Of a DNA stretch of 64,000 nt, positions 59,601-64,000 are shown piece after piece. Every line of letters starts with the position of its first letter. Position 1 is the first letter of the stretch. The notes beneath the pieces were generated by a model. It saw only the letters and a program-made list of their open reading frames with translations, searched no databases and was not told the DNA's origin. The stretch spans positions 2,356,001 to 2,420,000 of the forward strand of contig JAHSVC010000031.1 in the NCBI GenBank assembly GCA_021397845.1. The letters run 5' to 3'. Made by a program: the position numbers and the translations under genes. The DNA comes from Areca catechu. Its lineage: Eukaryota > Streptophyta > Magnoliopsida > Arecales > Arecaceae.

Positions 59601-61497
59601 TTGTGGTGACACTAGAGTGAGAGTGCAGGTAGTTGATAGAGATAAACGAAACTGAGTGTGACCATGTATAGGAAGTTATACGGATGACTACTCACTTGTC
59701 GATAACTTCTTGATGCTGTAGTTGTATGAATAGTTCCTTGACCTAGAGTGTCTCGGCTACTCACAATAAGGTTGTTGTAGTTTGATAGAACAATCACATG
59801 GTTCCTATCTATACGGGACCTTACAGTGTTCATTGGCTATAGTAAGTTTATTGTAGGAGTAGGGTGTTCACTTGTAGGGATCTATCAGTCTTAGTAGTAA
59901 GGTATAATCTTATGCAAGCTTAATAAGACTAAGTCCAAAAATCTATGGCCATAGTAGGGTGATAATGAAAAAGATGTTTTCATTAGTATCATAATTGGAC
60001 TTCAGTCAATTCGGTTAAGCATATGACTGATGGATTTGACGAGTATCCGTAACCAACATCATGTCAGGATTCTGATAGAGCAACCGAATCACATGGTAAC
60101 TATACCTAGGGATTCCAATCTTATTCTGCTGGGTTGCCACTACATACTGCTAGGTATCACTGGTGGATTATGAGAGCCCGTTAGGATCATTTTGGATTGA
60201 TGATCCTAATTAGGGTTGAGCTAAAATTGTTTCAGTCCATCAAAAGGAGTTTTGATGATGTATAATAGAAATTATAGCTTGTCTCATTGCCAGACAGGAT
60301 AGGACCTAAGGGGTCACACACATTAGGAACTCAAGTAACCAATCAGCAAATCAATTTGGACCTAATTGTAAGTGTTACAAATAATATTTGACCTAATTGT
60401 AAATGTCACAATTAATTGATTATGAATTAATTGTTAGTTAATATAAATTAGATTTAATTTAATTGATTTAGAATCAATTAATTAATCCTAATTGATTTGG
60501 TTCAATGTCTGCTTCAAAATGGTTCGATCAGATTTAAAAACCGCTTCAGTTTGACTACAAAATCACTTCATTTGGACCATGACCTAGAGTCTAGTTAGAC
60601 TGGGACTCTCTCTCCTTGTCTCCCCTTCCCTCCACATGCCTAAGTGGTCTCCAAAAATTTTGTGTTACAAGAAATATGGGGCGTGAATACTTGGTGGGCG
60701 CTAATAGTATTTGGCATGAAGGAAATTAAGAGAGGGAAGTCCTCTTCCACTCTTAATTTTCAAATGGTTGAAATTAAAACACCGGTGTTTTGGCATGGAG
60801 GACTTGGAGAGTTTTACCATGAGAAAAATAAAAGGGAGAGGGGTTGGCCGAACTTAATACCTCTCTTTCAGCATGAATTATTTTGGGCGTCATCTCCCTT
60901 GGGCATCTTTTCTCCTGAGAGTCACTCTCCTGGTGCATAGTATTCTTCTCCCTTCTAGTTTATTTCTTCCTTGAGATCTTCAAGAGTGTTGAAAGGTCTT
61001 CTACATAAAAGAAAGAAGAGGGAAAAAGAGTCCAAGGTCTTGCACTTCGATTTGCAAGACAGAAGCCGAAAGCCGATCCGGATTCGGATTGGCACAGTTC
61101 TTAAAGCAGGCGATTTGCTGAAAGAGGAGAGGGCTGCATGGATCTAGAGTATGGTGCCCTCTATGACTTTGTTGCAAGAGCTTCATGTGGATACCAGTAG
61201 AGGCCGGATTATTTCACAGCTCCGACAGAATCCTGACTTTTCAGTAGTGGATCTGCATGCTTTTCATAGCAAGTCCGGATAGTGATCCAAGTAAGTATTT
61301 TATGCTTAAAATAAATTTTATTTTAGATCTAATATTTTTTTCATGTTATGCAGCATGTTAGAAATTTATGATAAATAAATTAGATTTATTTATGATTTTC
61401 ATGATTAGATATAAATGGTTTTTATATCTGCTTCCGTTGCGACAGGCTACTGATGCTTGTTTAATTGTAATTTCTTGTTCCTGGGAGAAAACCTATA
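59601..61497 (+). repeat. 5' LTR of element C, second part
   Basis: Continues 45294-45603 after D and one TSD are removed, giving an LTR of about 2.2 kb. Ends CCTATA (a probable CA to TA change) followed by GTGGTATCAGAGC. The last 315 bp match 5486-5796. Contains a donor-like CCAAGTAAGTATTTT near 61290. Confidence 0.8.
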
Positions 61498-63102
61498 GTG
61501 GTATCAGAGCTGCGGTTCTCTCTTTAACATGCATGCATGAGAATCAGCTTTAAAGATATTCAGATCAGATAGATAATTATGATTGTATTAGATCTATGTT
61601 GAACATGAGATTGTTCTACCATAGAATTTTATGTTTTGAAAAATTATTTTCAAAATTAAAATCATAATTTTCAGATCTGAAATTAAAATTAATAATTTGT
61701 AATTAAATTGATCAAAGGTTGCACAAAGCAACATAAGGTTGTCCTACTATAGGGTTTACCCTCTGTAGTGCAAAGGTTGTCCAACTTTGATGTATACTGA
61801 TTTTGAAAAAGGGTTTTCAAAAGGGTTTTGATTGCTTTATGATTATGTATGTTGTTGTATGAGATGCACAAAATTAGGGTTTAGATCTTTTTATGATTTA
61901 TGATCATAAGCCATTAATGTCATGCTCTTAAACCTAATTTTAAAAATGATTTGATCAAGAATATTAAATTAGGTACTCGAGGGTTTGGGTTAAACAAATT
62001 TGGTCTAGAGATTAGGCTATGTGATTAGGGCTTGATTAGATCAACTAGTAACCCTAATATGATTTTGAGCAAGTGACTTAACTGATGATTTAGGTTAGGT
62101 CAAGTGTGCTCAAAATTAGTTTTAGATGTAGTATGGTTAGATCAATTCATTTGATGGTGAATCGATAAGTTAAGACCTAATTTGGCTCTGTGATGAGCCC
62201 AGGTCATTAGATGACCTAATTGAAACTTGTCAGTCAATTGGTGTCTAAAGAAGGTTTCTATCATGGTTTGCTAATTGGGGCTAACTCTTTCTTAACTAAC
62301 TAGTTTGGCGGAAAGAGGGTATATTGGCAGAACCCTCCCATGGATCAAACTGACCTGGACAATTTGGTTGATTAAGTTTTCAAAAGGGTCACTTTTGATT
62401 TGAGTTCAACCATGCTGCTTATATTAAGTCAGACATAAGATTGTGCTGACCTAATATAATTTTAGTCAGACACGAAATTGTGCTGATTGAATGTAATTGG
62501 TTAGTCATGATTTGACTGATCAATTTAGAAGAGACTGGAACCTAAGCTCCCAATAAAAATTAAGTCATAGGTCTTCCACCATTGTAGGTATGCGGGTGTC
62601 CTTCTGGTGTTGATTATTCTCAGTTGGTTACAGTGGTTTAGTTGCATCGGGAAGACTCAACCACTCTATTAGGCACGAGATGTTGCTAGGCACTAATGGG
62701 GTTGGGCCTAATAAATAGGCACGTTGAGGGACTCAATGATGGCTTTGTCTAGCAGGAATGGTGGGTCTGACTTAACTAATGATTGGACCAATAAACGGGC
62801 ATGTTGATGTTCCATGATTTAGAGACCAAGAGCTACAACTTGTATTAGATACATTGGACAAGAGTTGGCCACTTATTGGTGTAGCGTGTTACCAATAATC
62901 GGATACGGTGAGGTACCCCACATCGATGGGACCATAGCACCCACTAGAAACCAAGAGTCGTAGGGTTTTTGCATCTCCATGTGGAGTGTGAGAATCCTAG
63001 AAAATAGTGAGAGTTTTAAAATTATTTCTTAAAGATCCTAGAATAATTTTTATAATTAAGTATAAAGTATATAATTTGAATCTTCTACTCTTGCAGTTAA
63101 CC
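61498..63102 (+). other. Element C primer-binding site and leader
   Basis: GTGGTATCAGAGC at 61498-61510 matches the initiator-Met tRNA end. The 1.6-kb leader is AT-rich and non-coding. It contains AAGGTTGTCC.ACT.TA repeats near 61735 and 61783. It ends CTTCTACTCTTGCAG, an acceptor-like pyrimidine tract plus AG, six bases before the gag ATG. Confidence 0.75.
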
Positions 63103-63992
63103 ATGTCTGCTTTAAATCCCCTAGTCCATATTCTAGAGACAAACCGACTAGTTGGCCTCGATTTTAAAGATTGGTTGAAAAACATCAAAATTATTTGGAG
63201 TTCTGAGAAGTTATGCTACATGGTTGACCAGGAACCCCCTATCTTACCTGACCATCCAAATGCTCGTCAAATGACTGCATATGAGAAATGGATGGAAAAT
63301 GATAATAAGGATAAGCGTTATATGTTGCCTCAATGCCAAATGAATTACAGTGCCAACATGAGGATATGCCAACTGCTAAATTGATTCTGATTCACCAACA
63401 AGAGTTCTATGGTGAACAAAGTCAAATTGCATGCTTCGAAGTATCGAAAAGGCTTTTCAACAATAAGATGCATGAAGGGCTGTCAATGCACGATCATTGT
63501 TTGACAATGATCAAGGATATTGAACAACTTGAGAAGCTGGGCATTTTTATTTACAAGGAGCTTCAGGTGGATTTGATCCTCCAGTCCTTGACTAGTTCAT
63601 ATGCTCGGTTTGTAATGAACTATAATATTAACAAGTTAAATTACACTTTGCCCAAATTATTGAACTTGCTAGCAAGCAATGAGGGGACCCTGAAGAGCTC
63701 AAGGGGCTCTATTTTCCTTGTGGAGCAGTCTTCCTCCAAAAGAAAGTCTACTTGGAAGAAGAAGAAACCTACGAAGAAGCAGAAGAAGGAGAACAAACAA
63801 AAGAAGAAGGACACTCCCAAGAAAGCCAAGGTTAGCAAAGGGAAATGTTTCCATTGCAACACAGATGACAACTGGAAAAGGAATTGTCCTCTCTACCTAG
63901 AAAGCCAAAAGAAACAGGAGGATGTGCCTTCTGAAGGTAAGCCTATACTCATTATTGAATCTAACCTAACAGTTTCATCTACTTTCAACTAA
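63103..63992 (+). pseudogene. Element C gag (frameshifted; pol lies beyond the window)
   Basis: Start MSALNPLVHILETNRL at 63103, the usual plant copia gag opening. A one-base deletion near 63327 splits it: the first frame stops at 63384, the second is open from about 63333 to 63992 and holds most of gag. Near the end is a Lys-rich stretch (about 63740-63840), then a zinc knuckle CFHCNTDDNWKRNC (63846-63887) in which the expected His is Asn, so zinc binding is probably lost. The frame ends TFN* (63992), eight bases before the window edge. Upstream in-frame ATG 63007 is rejected as the start because it precedes the acceptor-like sequence and has no gag similarity. Confidence 0.85.
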
Positions 63993-64000
63993 ATTTTAGA

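Noticed and set aside
63007..63102. Upstream in-frame ATG for element C gag
   Set aside because: The extra N-terminal residues show no gag similarity and lie before the acceptor-like TTGCAG.

Overview
The window is a block of plant genome made almost entirely of nested Ty1/copia LTR retrotransposons. I found no credible cellular gene, tRNA, rRNA or CRISPR array. The evidence is several LTR pairs with TG...CA-type ends and 5-bp target-site duplications (TSDs), primer-binding sites matching the plant initiator-Met tRNA (TGGTATCAGAGC), gag zinc knuckles, copia-order protease/integrase/RT/RNase H, and plant-style TATAAATA boxes. Large LTRs of about 2.2-2.45 kb and deep nesting suggest a monocot, possibly a palm, but the sequence alone does not settle that. 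Family letters A-G are local labels.

Layout: (1) 1-5485, minus strand: 5' LTR, gag and most of pol of a SIRE-like element (A). Its LTR carries twelve copies of a palindrome, mostly 21 bp apart. A sits in the 3' end of an LTR of family C (5486-5796). (2) 5797-6888 and 43535-45293: old AT-rich LTR-like remnants that form the host sequence. (3) 6889-43529, plus strand, TSD GCAAA: a 36.6-kb composite of family B. An outer B element (O) was invaded inside its RT gene by a second B element (I; TSD GTGCC). The segment between the inner 3' LTR and the outer 3' LTR (YVDD half of RT, RNase H, LTR) was then amplified to six head-to-tail 3.38-kb units. The result has nine LTRs, two gag regions and seven RT/RNase H 3' halves. 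(4) 45294-64000: the 5' LTR and gag start of a C element, whose LTR is split by a 14-kb minus-strand element D (TSD CTATA). D's leader holds two solo LTRs: F (GC-rich, TSD AGGAA) and E (TSD TACCA).

No reading frame is intact. Decay is by frameshifts, nonsense codons (many C-to-T or G-to-A) and, in the middle units, an indel density that may partly be assembly error. The main points of interest are the self-nested tandem amplification with a diagnostic chimeric LTR, and several conserved non-coding structures: the 21-bp-phased palindrome array in A, a duplicated stem-loop and four TGTGTACACA palindromes in the B/D leaders, perfect GAGTCC/GGACTC palindromes upstream of the promoters of three LTR families, and a cluster of TTCnnGAA heat-shock-like sites in every B LTR.
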